Below, in pieces: positions 25,894 through 42,211 of a DNA stretch of 64,000 bases. A program made the translations under genes and the position numbers. Numbering within the stretch: position 1 is the first letter of the stretch; each line of letters starts with the position of its first letter. This stretch comes from Cornus controversa (lineage: Eukaryota; Streptophyta; Magnoliopsida; Cornales; Cornaceae): contig CM048849.1 in assembly GCA_026545225.1 (NCBI GenBank), forward strand, positions 45,594,336 to 45,658,335, written 5' to 3'. Under the pieces are notes generated by a model. It ran no database searches. It was not told the origin of the DNA and saw nothing but the letters and a program-made list of their open reading frames with translations.

Positions 25894-26980
25894 TTGGTTC
25901 AATTGTTGGTTCAAAGTGCAAAATTCGAGATGGTTGGAGGTACTACTGCAAAAATAACACGAGATTTTATTTCTCGTATCGAGGAGATTGTGGATGCACT
26001 TCAATTTCATAATGATGTTTCCTTGACGGTTCAAGCAGAAAAGATTGTTGTGGAGTTGCAGACTCTACACCCGAACTTTAGTAAGTTTATGTCGAAGACA
26101 AACTCTAAGCTTGCTAAAATTGCCAACGACATTTTGTTAGTGACTGAATTCTTCAAGGCAAACTTGAAGGAGTTGGAGGACGAAATGGCTTTTCTGAAAA
26201 GAGCCCAACAGAATCAAATCCTTGTTTGTGAGAAGCCAACCTCCAAAATCAAAATTTTAGAGCCAAAGCCATTTGGTGGTAAGAGAAGTGCCAAGGAACT
26301 TGAAAATTTCCTGTGGGACATTAACTAGTATTTTAGGACTACTCACATTCCAGAAGATGACAGGTCACTAGCATGTATTTGTCTGGTGATGCAAAATTAT
26401 GGTGGAGGACTTGACTTGATGACGAGGCTAGACCACAAATCAGATCGTGGTTAGATTTGCAGAAGGAGTTGAGATAATCTTTTCTTCCAACTAACTCGGG
26501 CTGGGTTGCTCGAGATGCTTTGCAAAAACTCAAGCACACAGGTTTCGTGCGTGATTATGTGAAAGATTTCACGTTTTTGTTGCTAGACATCAAAGACATG
26601 TCTGAGGAGGACAAACTGTTTAATTTCGTGGCAGGTTTACAATCATGGGCACAAATTGAGTTGCAGAGGCGCGATGTTAGTGACCTCCCTCCTGCCATTA
26701 TTGCAATAGACAGTCTTGTGTCTTTGCAACTTGAGAAGCTTGACTCTGTCCATGGTAAGTCAAAGAAGAATAAAAAAGTGAAGTTCTTTGACAAAGCTAA
26801 GAAAAATGGTATAGAGAAAGACAAGGAGAATCCTGAAGCATCAAATCAACAGCTAAACAGAAGGTTTTTGAGTCTGGATGCTTTGTTTGTAAGGGACCAC
26901 ACCGAGCAAGAGACTGTCCAAAAAAAGAGAAAGCAATCAGTGCCTTGACTGCCAAAGAATCTGAGGATGAAGACTCTGAC
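25894..26980 (+). pseudogene. Frameshifted gag with CCHC zinc knuckle
   Basis: The open frame 25894-26328 (144 aa) has coiled-coil-like Leu/Lys/Glu content and ends KPFGGKRSAKELENFLWDIN at a stop. The Gag core resumes in another frame at 26520 (HTGFVRDYVKDFTFLLLDIK, then SEEDKLFNFVAGLQSWAQIE) and runs to a Lys-rich segment. A zinc knuckle CFVCKGPHRARDC (26879-26917, CX2CX3HX4C) follows in a third frame, then SALTAKESEDEDSD. Structural protein of a retrotransposon particle; not functional as read. Confidence 0.8.
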
Positions 26981-27069
26981 ATGAATTTTCCAATTTGTGT
27001 ACACCCACTGATCTTGGTGGAGGATGATTCTCAGGCTGAGGGCCTGAAATAAAAAAAGTGACGCGTGCG

Positions 27070-27333
27070 CAAGGTAGGTGTACCAGCTTCAGGGAAGGCA
27101 GTACACATTACCATAGTCCATTGTCATGGGGGTGGCAGTGGAGTTTCCTACGTTTTGCAAGGTGGGTGTACTAGCTTCAGGGAAGGTAGAACACATTACC
27201 ACAGTCCATTGTCATGGGGGCGGCAGTGGAGTTCCCTATGTTTTGCAATGTGGGTGAATTGGTTTCAGGGAAGACAATGCACATTACCACAGTCCATTGT
27301 CATTGTGGTGGCAGTGGAGTTCCCTATGTTTTG
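27070..27333 (+). repeat. 88-bp minisatellite, three units
   Basis: Units start at 27070, 27158 and 27246 and contain GTACCAGCTTCAGGGAAGG-like and CAGTCCATTGTCATGGGG-like words. Period 88 is not a multiple of 3, so the long open frame across it changes frame in each unit and is unlikely to be protein-coding. It sits where protease/pol would begin. Confidence 0.9.
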
Positions 27334-27487
27334 TGGGGTTACTGTTCGAGACACAATCCAAGGTATGTCAGGGAGTCCTTGTGAGGGCATTGTCTTGAGG
27401 CGACATGGATGGGGCCTTTTGACAGATTGCAGGCAGCGATATGATTTGCAATAGTTGTGATGCTCCGACGAGGATGTTAGATTTTTT

Positions 27488-27501
27488 TAGTGGGGGTGGT
27501 T
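27488..27501 (+). other. Polypurine tract of the gag-only element
   Basis: TAGTGGGGGTGGTT directly precedes the 3' LTR start TGTTAG. Confidence 0.7.
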
Positions 27502-29145
27502 TGTTAGACCATTAACATTCTGTCCTATACAAGGCCTTGTCATGGCATGCTTATGGTTAGGCCCTTTATAATATTTCGTGGGCGTGAAAGGTTGTCAGCA
27601 TGCCACATTATGCTATAGTGGCATCTTCATAAATATGAAGGCTGAATGTTTGTTTTGCATTGTGAGCACACCAAACATGCCTTTGGCATAATGATGCACC
27701 ACACCAAAGGTGGTGGCACTTGACGGTTCGATGGAAGGAACCCCATGGGCGGTGGCATAGTCTGGTGCACCTCAAGTCGTGCATGTGGCTGGCATGCCAA
27801 ATACATATAACTTGCCCTTGGGCAAGGTGGTGGCTCTTTATAGCTGCTCAACACCCCCCCCCCCCCCGTGGGCACACCATGGAGGACATGAATATGAAAT
27901 TACTGGGCATGGCTCTGATCATGCACCAACGGGTCGGGTGGCATAGTCTGGTGCACCCTAAGTCATGCATGTGGTTAGCATGCCACATACATATGGACCC
28001 ATGAGTGTGCAAAATTGCCCTTGGGCAATGTGGTGGCTTTTAGAGTTTCTCAAACTCCCCCCTTGGGCACACCACAATGGACATGAATATGAAATTGGTT
28101 GGCATGGCTCGAACCATGTACCAATAGGTCAAGACATGGCTAACTAAAGACAAGGGTTGGCATTCATATGTGACTTAGCTAGCCTCGTGGGCACGACACG
28201 GTGGCACAATTAGCTTATGGTGAAAGTTTGATGCACTAACAGATCAAGACAGTGACAAACTCATTGACATGGTTTACATTTGGTCAAAATGTGGGCGATG
28301 ACATTGACCACATGGCAAGGGCTTGTGTTGATTTGGGTTGAGTCCTAATCGAGTTGGCTAAAATCAGAATGGGCCAAGTGGCTAGCATGGCTTGGGTTAG
28401 GCATGGTCGAAGGCATTGGTTAACACTTGGTGGTAAAAATGGCATATTCTGAAGGCTAACAACACATTGCTAGTGTGTGACAACTACTATGACATTTGGC
28501 AAACAATGAAAGGGTCCAACAACATACAAGTGTGCTAAAGTGTTGTCATCCACATTCCATATATATAACTATATTATGAGAAGGTGGGAGAAGACTAGCA
28601 ACTAATTGTGCAAGGTGGTAACCTCTTGGCTTGTCAACACACAAAAGTCTATCACATTCTCCACATGTTACTCAAGGTGAGGAATAGTGGCTTAATGGTA
28701 GCAACCACTAAGGCAAGGTGACATGTGTTGGGTGGTGCCAACATAGCCCTAGTGGATGGAGGTGTCATCCACAAAGTTAGTGGGTTGAATAGGCAATTTT
28801 GTAAGTGCTTATAAATACCCCTTGTTGGGCATTGTAGTGAGCAAAAGAAGAGATAATAATTCTAGAGTGAAAGAATAGTTGAGAGCTTTACACTTTGGGA
28901 GAGAAGTTTATTGTAAGTCTTGGCCATATTTTCTTGTATTAATAATATAAAGGTTGGGAGTCGTAAGACTTCTATAAATTATGCGTACTTTCTTTCCTAC
29001 ATAACCTTCTCATGTGTGTGGGAGTGACTTGGTGTGTGTCTAAGACATCAAGCATGTTGGTTAAGACTAAGGCAAAGGAAGACAAGGATTACCCTAGTGC
29101 TATCACAGCGGCAAAAAATTGGTGTTCAAATTGACCCCTCTGACA
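27502..29145 (+). repeat. 3' LTR of the gag-only element, with internal duplication
   Basis: Similar to the 5' LTR but 251 bp longer. A segment of about 190 bp containing GTGGCATAGTCTGGTGCACC and CATGCATGTGG is present twice (near 27752 and 27939). The TATA box lies at about 28807-28818. A C-run is at 27853-27866. Confidence 0.8.
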
Positions 29146-30949
29146 GCTAGTATGGTGCATCTTTTATTGCACCGAGAGGTTAGTATACTAACAGTGCACC
29201 ATTGTACTGTTAGTATGTATATTTTAAATTTTTTGTATCTCTTTGTATATTTCTATATCTGTAGATTACATATGTGTAGAGAGAGAATGACAAACTTAGA
29301 TTGTTCTTGGGTAAAAGTAAGAATGAATGGAGAGGGATGATGTATTTGGTAAATTAATTTAAGAGGAAATGGTAGGTGAGTAAGAGTAAAAATAAGTTTT
29401 TGTTATTTGGGTTGGTTAGGGTATTTTGGTAAATTTTGTGACAGAGGGTAATAGGGTAATTAGATGAAAAAGTGTAAAGGCCTTTTGGATTATGAAAAAA
29501 TCCGCCTAGTGTTTTTGTATAGTTTTGTAATTAGTTTGAAAAATTTAGTAGTCAACTAGATATTTTGAAAAAGGTACAAGATTGAAAAAATGGGTAATTA
29601 ACAAGTGATTTTTTTGAATTCACGTTTTCCTATAAATAAGTTTCTCTCAAAGAGTCAAAGATATATTTTTCTGCATAGTGAAGCGCACAAATCCAAGAAA
29701 CTAAATTCTTTCAATTAAGCAACCATCACACCGTCATAAAAGATTTAGTGTTTGCTATAACACTCAAAGAAACTAGATTCTTTCGATTAAGCAACCACCA
29801 CACAATTATAGAGGACTTAGTGTTTACTATAACACTCAAAAGATGTGTTTTTGTGCATGGTCAAGCGCAAATCCAAGAGATTAAACAACCACCACACCCG
29901 TGGATTTTAAAAAAAATTATTTTTTCGTGTCGGACCTTAAACACGTCTTCTCTTCTTGAGAATGGAGAGAAGTTATACCATTGAACATTTGAATGTTAAA
30001 TAACCTCAGTGAGTGATTAATGAGATATTTATTTTCATTCGTATTTTGTTTGCATCAAATTCATATTAGTAAACAATTTCGTGATTGTGTTTTGTTTTTA
30101 ATGGCAGCCAGAGAAGTCAGAACCTTTCTCCAAAGGCATTAATTTTTTATTTTATTTAATCTTCAAATTGAGCTTAACTTAAGTTGTTTAGGGAGGGGAG
30201 GCTCTTGTAAAACATGGATGGAAACACGTGTCAGCTGTGAATTTCGAAGATTTCTGCAGAGATGAGTGTTGACAAAAGGTAGTTTTTTTTTTTCAGTCCC
30301 AAAAAAAACTCATTTTTTAGTGAAATTATCTGATTTGACAAGAATTATTTGATATTTTGAAATAAGTTTCGAAAGACATTTTAAATATAAATAATGATAC
30401 ATGCAATATTTTTCTTAATTTAATAAAAATAAAAATAAATTATACAACTTTGTTACTCCGTATTTAAGACTCTTAACTCGAGGTAGGTATAATTTTCCCA
30501 AATGAACATGAACTTAACTAAATTTATTCAAGCGAACACCTTTTTTTTCTTTTTTTTCCTTCTTCCTTGAGTAAATAAGAAAACACATTTTCTTACAATA
30601 ATAAATGTACATAAATTGGGGGTATTGCGGGAAAAGTATTTTTGTAACTGAGTTTAAAATAGTCACTAAAGAACAATATAATTTTAGAATTAGTAGCTAT
30701 TTATCTTTTTGTAATTTTATGGTCACTATAAAACAATTATATTTAATTTTTGTCACTTCAATCTAATTTTTTCTATTAATTTTTAGGGTAACGGAGTATG
30801 TAGTAACATCGACCAACAAACATTCATTATTTTCTTTGATGGTAGGAAATAAAGTTACTAACTACTTGCCAAAACTCTACTAAATAAATTTCTGGAAAAA
30901 AAACACTCCTCTAAATATAGACATAATATCCAAATTATTTTGGAAAAGA

Positions 30950-30983
<34 letters not shown>

Positions 30984-31973
30984 TTATGGTAGAAAATAAG
31001 TTACTAACGATTTACTATAACTCATCATGGCTTTTAACTTCTGTAAATAATACATTTAACTTCTTATGATTAAATACTATCACGAAGTGGATATGACTCA
31101 CTAAAATAAACACATTTTTACTTATATGACAAGATATAATTTGATTGATTACAAAAGTCTTTTTGCTTAGAATCCAAGGTCATGCAGATAACGTTATGCC
31201 TTTAGAATCCAAGGGCGCTCATAAAGACCTTGCAACCCAACCCAAGGTCACATTCACAAAGTTATGCCGTTAGAATCAAAGGTTGCACTCATAAAGCACC
31301 TCACATCTGTACCAAGAAATAATTGAACATATCAAATATGGATACGTGTCTATGAAGTGTACATAGAGTGTCGTGTCCGACACATCTTCTTAGAATGTAT
31401 GTGATTCTTAAATATGAATACATGACTACTACACAGTGAGTGAGAGTGAGAATTTCATTTCTTCAAAGAAAGCAAACGTGACAACTAAAATTATTGACTA
31501 TTAAGTGATTTCTCCTTTGAATATTTGTTAAATTAAATCTTCGATATATATGTATGAAAATTTCTTACTTGAGGAGAGAAGCATTAAATTATATCAAACG
31601 CATTTGCTTCCACTAATAATATTATTGATTTTATCATTGATATAAATCCATTTCCTCTCTGTACAATTTTGTTGATTTTATATGATTTACTTTCCAAAAA
31701 ATAGGTACAACTCCTTTTAAATTCGATTTTCATGTCCATTTTCTAGGCAATAAATTTTCAATATTTGCAACATGAAAAAATAATCCTCCTCTAACCTTAA
31801 CCTTAAGTTCAATTAGGGTATGGCAACATGAAAAAATATATAAATGGAAGGTAAATAACACATTTCATTCATTCTACAAAGTACATAAAACCACAAGCAA
31901 ATAGAGCACACCCAAACAGAGATGATACAAACAATGTAATTTGAGGAGGGCTAGATTGTAATTTGAGGTTTAA
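29146..31973. other. Intergenic DNA downstream of DBR copy 4
   Basis: AT-rich sequence without a supported gene. It holds a short direct repeat (29696-29837), a TA microsatellite at about 30953-30980, and a locally repeated TTAGAATCCAAGG block at 31167, 31202 and (degenerate) 31269. The last 130 bp resemble the 3' flank of DBR copy 3. Confidence 0.5.
29696..29837 (+). repeat. 71-bp tandem duplication
   Basis: Two units of about 71 bp, each beginning AAGAAACTA and containing ATTAAGCAACCA and ATAACACTCAAA, start at 29696 and 29767. A TATAAATA at 29632 lies just upstream, which could mark a retroelement leader, but no element could be delimited. Confidence 0.75.
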
Positions 31974-35984
<4,011 letters not shown>

Positions 35985-36824
35985 TGTTCTTCCACTAGAG
36001 AGATACAAACAAACTCGCTCTCAATATATATATAATCAGTGTGTGCGTGTATATAATATTTACTTGTAATTAGTCTGGTCCAGAATTGCATTTATCAACT
36101 TATATCTCCTCATTTTATGTAACATTCCTGCTAAATTCCTCCGGTTTCGATATTCTCAATTATACAATTTAAAATTTGAATTTATACATCAATTTTTTTC
36201 TTTGTTAGTGTCACGTTGACAAACAAATGTGTAGACATATAAATTTTATGATGGATTAATCACCGTTTGATTGGACAATAAGTCAAACACTTTTGATCAA
36301 TTTAAGCCTACGATTGTAGATCCCAACAACAGACACGTGTCAAAATCGTAAAGGTTCAGGCTTTTAAAAAATATGTGTGATAATTCAAACATGCGTTAAA
36401 AAACATGCAATTTGCTGACGACAATATGAAAGAAAAATTGATGAACATTAGTTACAGGGGTATAGTTAAGGATATAAAAATTAGAAGAGATTTAATTAAA
36501 ATATTATCTAATTTAAAAAGGTGTAAGTAATATTTTCTTTAAATACAAATACAAAATGAAAGAAAAATAGATGCGAAATGGCGAGAGAACAACCCTTCAG
36601 AGCTTGCAGATGTGGATAAGATCTGTTTGGTTATCCTTCCAAATCATTCACCGAAAGAGGGAGGAAAAGATCATTTTTATGTCAGTTGCAACGGAGTACA
36701 AAAGAAGATAAAGGAGATTTGTCGGGCTGTTGGCCAAAGAAAGGGCCCATTGTCCTTTTTTTTTAAAAAAAATATTGCAGGTGGGTTATTCGGTAAATTC
36801 ACATGAGCATAATATTTCGGAAGA
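35985..36824. other. Upstream region of DBR copy 4
   Basis: A TATATATATATA stretch at about 36024-36035 lies 40 bp upstream of the ATG, as in copies 2 and 3. At about 36465-36540 is a relic of the foldback MITE family seen at 17.7 kb (GGTGTAAGTAATATTTTC). The remainder is AT-rich, with a short open frame at 36612-36806 that shows no recognisable protein. Confidence 0.45.
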
Positions 36825-38903
36825 GTTTGTTAACTATTTATGTTTATTGTTTAAGTGTTTATATACACAATGTTTACTTTACAATTTTATTTATTATAAA
36901 CAGTGTCATTGTTTGATATTACAAAAATGTTAGACTTGCTTTAAAAATCATAAACACAAAAATATATTTGTTAACTTAAAAAAAAAAAAAAATCAACACA
37001 ATAAAGCAAAAAAAAAAAAAAAAATTTTGCATGATTGTTACAATTATCGATATAAAAAAAATGTAGTTCTCTAAACAGCCTAATACATGATATTTGAGTA
37101 ATTGATCAGCCCATTGTATCTTCTTAATACCTTTTAAGGTTGTGACCCATTAACCATGTAATAAAAACAAACTCCAAAGATAAAAATCTCATTTGAGCAG
37201 TACATTATGAATTTATAGCCACTGACCACAAGAAGAAGCATACAAGATTCAATACTAGTTCATTTCAATCTAACCACAACGCCAATGGTAGTATTAGTTT
37301 TACTTGGCTTCAATACTTGGTTACAGAATGAAAGACATTGAACAAAATAAAATTTGGCTTTTGACCATCTAATGGCAATATCAGTTTTACTCCCCTTTAA
37401 GAGCAGCAAACCACCTAAAAAGTAATCGTAGACTATTCACATTCAAATTTCAATAGAACTTGTGCAACCACACCAAGCATTAAACCTCTCCAAGCATCCA
37501 AAAAACACACCAAAACAACCATCAAAAGTAATGAAACTATATCCGCGAAAAAACAATTGCATTGTCTGTAACTTTAAAGAAACATGTACAGTTAACCCAT
37601 TACAAAAATGTACCCAACATTTGAAACCAAAAAAAAAAAAAAAGAGCAGCTTTAACCCATTAATATGATCTATTCACTTTACAAAATACAACATCAAAAG
37701 TGCATCTCTCCAAAACCCTTCTAGCATTTGGAAGAAGCCATGTTCTGCAAGAGTGGTTCACCCCATGTGCAGACCTATCCGTGCATATATTTTTCATGCA
37801 CATAAGGTTTCAAGATTGTAGTTAATCACAATACACTAGAAAGGACAAGCAAAGTAGCTCAACAAAACAACCCAACCAACCAACTGAACTATAAAGTAGC
37901 TCAGCCTAGAATTGAAACAAATAAATTCTTGAATATAAATACCATTGATTAGAAATTTTTAGGTTTTCTTCATTTCACAACCAAGAAATCCAAGAACCAA
38001 AACACCAATTCAGTAATTCAGGTTTAGCATATATTCATGCCACAATCATCGATATCCAAGAACCTTAATTCCCATATAGAAATTTCTATAGAAGCTGAAA
38101 ACCCATTTGTGAAAGGAAACATGGTGGGTTCCTGGTCTACAATCAGATTTAATTTCATCTTTAAAATGCCAAACAAAGGAGTAACAAGTTAAATACAATA
38201 CAAAATCATCCTTGAAAGGAAAACCAACTCAATCTAAATTGAATGTTACATGTACAAGTCGACATAGGAAAGCAAGTGAGTGAAAATTTGTGAAAAATAA
38301 GAAACTATAGGGTGAAAGAAAGAGTGAGAAACAGAGGAACAATGATGAAATGTGGTGACCTAGATCTTTCCACAAAATATGTAAGAATAGACAATTTTAT
38401 ATTTGTGAAGATTTACAACATGTATAGATGAAAGTGAGAGGAAAGAGAAAGTGAGAAGCACAAACCTGGATGATCTCGTGCTGGAGGAGATAGAACGTGA
38501 TGAGCTGTTTCTTCTCGTCGGAGAAGGAGTTCACGGTGAACGAGGGAGGAGATGAGGCTGACGATGGTGGAGATCGGCTTTGAGGAAGGTTGATTCTATT
38601 TTAATTAGGGCACAAATGAAAAAGCAGAATATTGGAATTGGTTGTTTGGCACAAAAGCTCCGATACAGTGTGTTCACTTACCGCTACAGTGTTCAGAGAC
38701 TTTTGCATGCACTACAGTGTTCCACTAAACATAAACACAAAAATATCTTTTTGATGTTTACAAATTATGGCTTGGTGTATAGTGTTTGTTTAAGTGTGTT
38801 TGAACTTTTTATGAACAAAACAAATATTATCAAACATGTTTTTAATACAAATTTGTTTAAATAAACAATAAACAACAAACATAAACGGTTACCAAACGGG
38901 GCC
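36825..38903. mobile_element. About 2.1-kb TIR element carrying a gene fragment
   Basis: The left end GTTTGTTAACTATTTATGTT pairs with the complement of the right end, GTTTGGTAACCGTTTATGTT, and similarity continues for about 40 bp. The end type (CCGTTTGGTAACC) resembles hAT-like plant elements. The interior contains two putative minus-strand exons. No transposase is visible, so it would be non-autonomous. Confidence 0.5.
37721..38580 (-). pseudogene. Possible captured two-exon gene fragment, function unknown
   Basis: This segment is GC-richer than its surroundings. On the minus strand about 38466-38565 reads FTVNSFSDEKKQLITFYLLQ then HEIIQ before a GT donor. A short 3' piece at 37721-37779 after an AG reads VCTWGEPLLQNMASSKC then stop. 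No start codon lies in frame upstream; stops occur before it. I do not recognise the family. It could be a transposon-captured fragment or the remains of a real gene. Confidence 0.35.
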
Positions 38904-40227
38904 TTAGTCGTTTATTGTTAAAACATTAAGGGTAGTAATGTAAAATCACACTAAAAGGTAACCTTAGTTAGCTCCCTTCCATTAGAGGGCAGGTGAGTGC
39001 AAAAAATTTAAAAAATTTCATCCAGACGAGGTCATTGTATTTAACCCAATTAATTATACAAAGTATTAATATACAATAAATTAATATTTAAATAAAGGAA
39101 GTTGAAAAAAAAAGGTTATCATAATTTGAATATTATATATAATATATTTAAAATAAGAAATATGTATAAAAATAGTATTACAATTTGGGTTCGGATTTTT
39201 GGCACCTCAATCCAAGCCCAACCCTAATTAAGTTTGGATTGAGGTTCTTCAATCCAAGTTCAACCCTAATTGTAAAAATAGTTGTTCAAGCCTGTAAAAA
39301 ATCGGGTTGGGCTTGAGTTGGGCAAGTTACACCCCTTGGTAAAATTGGATACGACACGAATTAAGCGGGTTTGAGTTTGAGATAATCGATACGTTTACTA
39401 AACGGGTTGACACGAATACAACATGCAAAAATTGTATTGAAATTAGGTCTAAGTTGTCTAACCTACTACACGATTATAACATAAATTATTCATATATTTT
39501 GGTTATATATACATTATTATATATATTGCAATTGTTTGTAATATATTTGTTTCTTTAAAGGATTAATGTTTGGCATAAAATGCAAGAATGAGATTGTTAT
39601 GGTGTCTTCTCAGTTGTTGAATTACCTTACTATGTTTTGAGGGTTTATATATAAATACAAAATTTAAATATAGTTTGATTTTAGAGTTTATGTATATATT
39701 TGTACTTTATTTGTTTATATGATCTTCAAAGATGACTCATCATTAGAGGACATGTTTATTCGTTACATGAGTCGACACGTCTAACACCTTTAATAAACGG
39801 GTTGGGTTAGTGTTGATGATCTCTCACATAATTATTAAATAGGTCAAGTTATGATTAAATTATTTAGCAGAATACTCATAAATCAACACGACACGGAACA
39901 CAAATTGTCACCTCTACTCATAGGTGATTTTTTTTTTATCCTACAAAAAAACTCATACACCTACTTTACCGCGTTGAAACTTGAAACTTTACTTTAACTT
40001 TGGAAGGGGAAAAACAAAAAAAACAAAAAAACAAAAAGTACAACTAAGCTACAAACCTTACTTTAACTTTGGAACTCCAATAATACGAGAAAGTAATGGG
40101 ATTTGTACTTCACTTGCATTATTTATTAGCTAATAAAATGGTTCTCTAAACTAGGATGAACCTCTGCCAAGTGAGAGTGAAGGATGGAGGTTACCTATAG
40201 GCTCCATTGATGGAGTGTAAAAAGAGG
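38904..40227. other. AT-rich DNA with one DNA-transposon relic
   Basis: Holds poly-A and AT-rich stretches and the TIR-like element at 39329-39917. No gene is supported. Confidence 0.45.
39329..39917. mobile_element. Non-autonomous DNA element with ACGACACGAA-type ends
   Basis: The left end ACACCCCTTGGTAAAATTGG with ACGACACGAATT is mirrored by the right end ACACGACACGGAACACAAAT with GTCACCTCTAC. Inside are two AAACGGGTTG words. Such CGTGTC/ACGGGTTG elements are common in plant genomes. Non-coding. Confidence 0.5.
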
Positions 40228-41145
40228 ACAAAATACAATCACATTCGTCGAGGTTTGCTTTAACTACACATATATTTATAATTGGACAAAACATACACTC
40301 AGACTCCTGATGTTTGGCACATAATTCTACTCAACCCTAACACTATATGTATTGTCTGTTTTATCTCTCCATTGACTCAAATGACATTCTTGATATCATT
40401 TTCCTTTTCAATTGAAGAGTTTACCCTTATTTTCCTTCTAACCTTAAGCCACACACACGTACACGAAGCGCGCACACACACACATATATATTACAAATTT
40501 TATTAAATATAGTTTTAATATATGTTATATTACGTATTTTACTAAAAAAGTAAGTTTAAATTTAAATAAATAAATAACTAAAATTACGTATATTACAAAT
40601 TGAAAAAGGAAATTTTCAATTTAATATATGTTATATTACGTATATTACAAATTTTACTAAAATAAATAAAAAAATTCCTTTTTCAATTTGTAATAATACG
40701 TGATTTTAGTAAATTTATTTATTTATTTAAATTTAAATTTATTTTTTAGTAAAATATATATTTATTCCTCTATTGACTTAAATTTATTTATATATTTAAT
40801 AAAATTGTAATATATTTTTAGTGCTGTAACATTATATATATATAGGGGGGGCGCTTAAGGTTAACAAGAAAGTAAGGGTAGTTTTGTCTAATTGAAAAAA
40901 AATAAAGTCAAGAATGTCTTTTGAGTCAATAGAGGAATAAAACAGTCAATACATATAGTGTTGGAGTTGAGTGTAATCATGTGTCAAATTTCATGGGTGT
41001 GAATGTAAGCTTTGCCAAATTATAAATATATATGTAATTAGAGCAAACTTCAAGGGGTAAACCTCATGTGTGTGATTGTAGGTTTTGTCAAATTATAAAT
41101 ATATATATAATTAGAGTAAACTTCAAAGGTGTGAATGTATTTTCT
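40228..41145. mobile_element. 0.9-kb foldback element with long inverted arms
   Basis: The left arm (40228-40449) and right arm (40853-41145) are inverted copies over more than 200 bp. For example CAACCCTAACACTATATGTA at 40332 faces TACATATAGTGTTGGAGTTG at 40950, and CTAACCTTAAG faces CTTAAGGTTAAC at the inner ends. The AT-rich loop is also self-complementary. The right arm has one extra partial duplication (41030-41125). No coding capacity. Transcription would give a long hairpin RNA. Confidence 0.75.
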
Positions 41146-41289
41146 TAAAAAAAAAAAAAAAAAACCTCGCAACAATAAAAAAAAAATCATGAAATTGCTA
41201 ACAACCAGTCATCTCATATAACAAAGTGCTATTATTACAACAAAGTAGGATCATCTCACATCAAATCCTACCTATAGTTATTATATATG

Positions 41290-42134
41290 TTAAGTCCTTA
41301 TGCGACAATCCAACATTATCATGCTTAATTTAAGAAGACGTCCATTTTCATTGTGTGTAGCTATTATATTTGGAAATAAAATATATTAAACCGCTTTTGA
41401 TAATCAGATGATTCAAACATGACGATGACAATAACTATAGTTTGGATGGATGAAATGTTGTCTTTTTCTTGACGGATTAGTTGCATATTAACAATGAAAT
41501 TTAATTTGTTGATTTGATTATGTAAATTTATCAAATGGTACGAATTCAACAAATTATTATTCTTTTATTTCAGGATATTAAAAGAATTTATGTTTCTTGT
41601 ATATAACTCTCTATTTTTTTTATTCTGTTTTTAGATGTTTAGCCCTTTGTAACTACTATAAACTTACCACATACCTAGTTTCCAACTAATATATCTATTT
41701 TTTTTAAAAAAGAAAAAGATAACTATTAAACAATTCAAATGATAGTTTGGTAAATATATTTACTAAGACAATTTAAACGACTTTACCTATTTTGTTTTCC
41801 GATTCTACACATTCTATTAATCTTTTCTTTTTTCAAGAAGTAAGCCTGTAGCATAAGAATAGACAATCAAAACATGTTTTAGAACTTAATATCTAAAAAT
41901 CAGATATTAACATTGGAAGGAACCATAATTCTTTATTAAAAATAAAGTTAATGAAAAAATAACAATCAATTAGCTAAAATACATGGAAAAATTCAAGTTT
42001 TCCAACAAACAATTTAGAAATAAGTAGAAAAAACAGAATCAGTTACCAGAGGACTGAGGCGCCATTCAATAAAACTACAAATAAGCAACAATAATGTTGT
42101 AAGGATGACTTTAACCTGGTAACAACGGTAAAAC

Positions 42135-42208
<74 letters not shown>
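41290..42208. repeat. Segmental duplication, block A left part
   Basis: Colinear with 57425-58632: shared landmarks are ATGCTTAATTTAAGAAGAC, GAAATGTTGTCTTTT and TGCATATTAACAAT, a GAGGACTGAGG block, and an AC/AT microsatellite in the same place. On the minus strand both copies contain a possible short first exon (MAPQSSG here, MSPQSSG at 58.5 kb) before a GTAA donor. The rest of such a gene was not found. Confidence 0.75.
42137..42208. repeat. Compound AC/AT microsatellite
   Basis: About 17 AC units followed by about 19 AT units. Open frames across it are artefacts. Confidence 0.95.

Positions 42209-42211
<3 letters not shown>

Larger units (their letters stand above)
24463..29145 (+). mobile_element. 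Gag-only Ty3/gypsy LTR retrotransposon with pol absent
   Basis: Two related LTRs (24463-25855, 1393 bp; 27502-29145, 1644 bp) flank only 1646 bp of internal sequence. Both LTRs start TGTTAGACCATTAACATTCT and end in ...TGACA. The interior has a primer-binding site, a broken gag with zinc knuckle, a three-unit minisatellite and a polypurine tract. Protease, reverse transcriptase, RNase H and integrase are absent. No clear 5-bp target duplication is seen (ATCAG on the left, GCTAG on the right). The element lies in the 13.7 kb that separate DBR copies 3 and 4. Confidence 0.85.

Noticed and set aside
27070-27333. CRISPR-like regular repeats
   Set aside because: The units are contiguous tandem repeats without unique spacers, in a plant retrotransposon.
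27065-27454. 129-aa plus-strand open frame in the retroelement
   Set aside because: It spans three 88-bp tandem units whose period is not a multiple of three, so each unit is read in a different frame; no protein family is recognisable.
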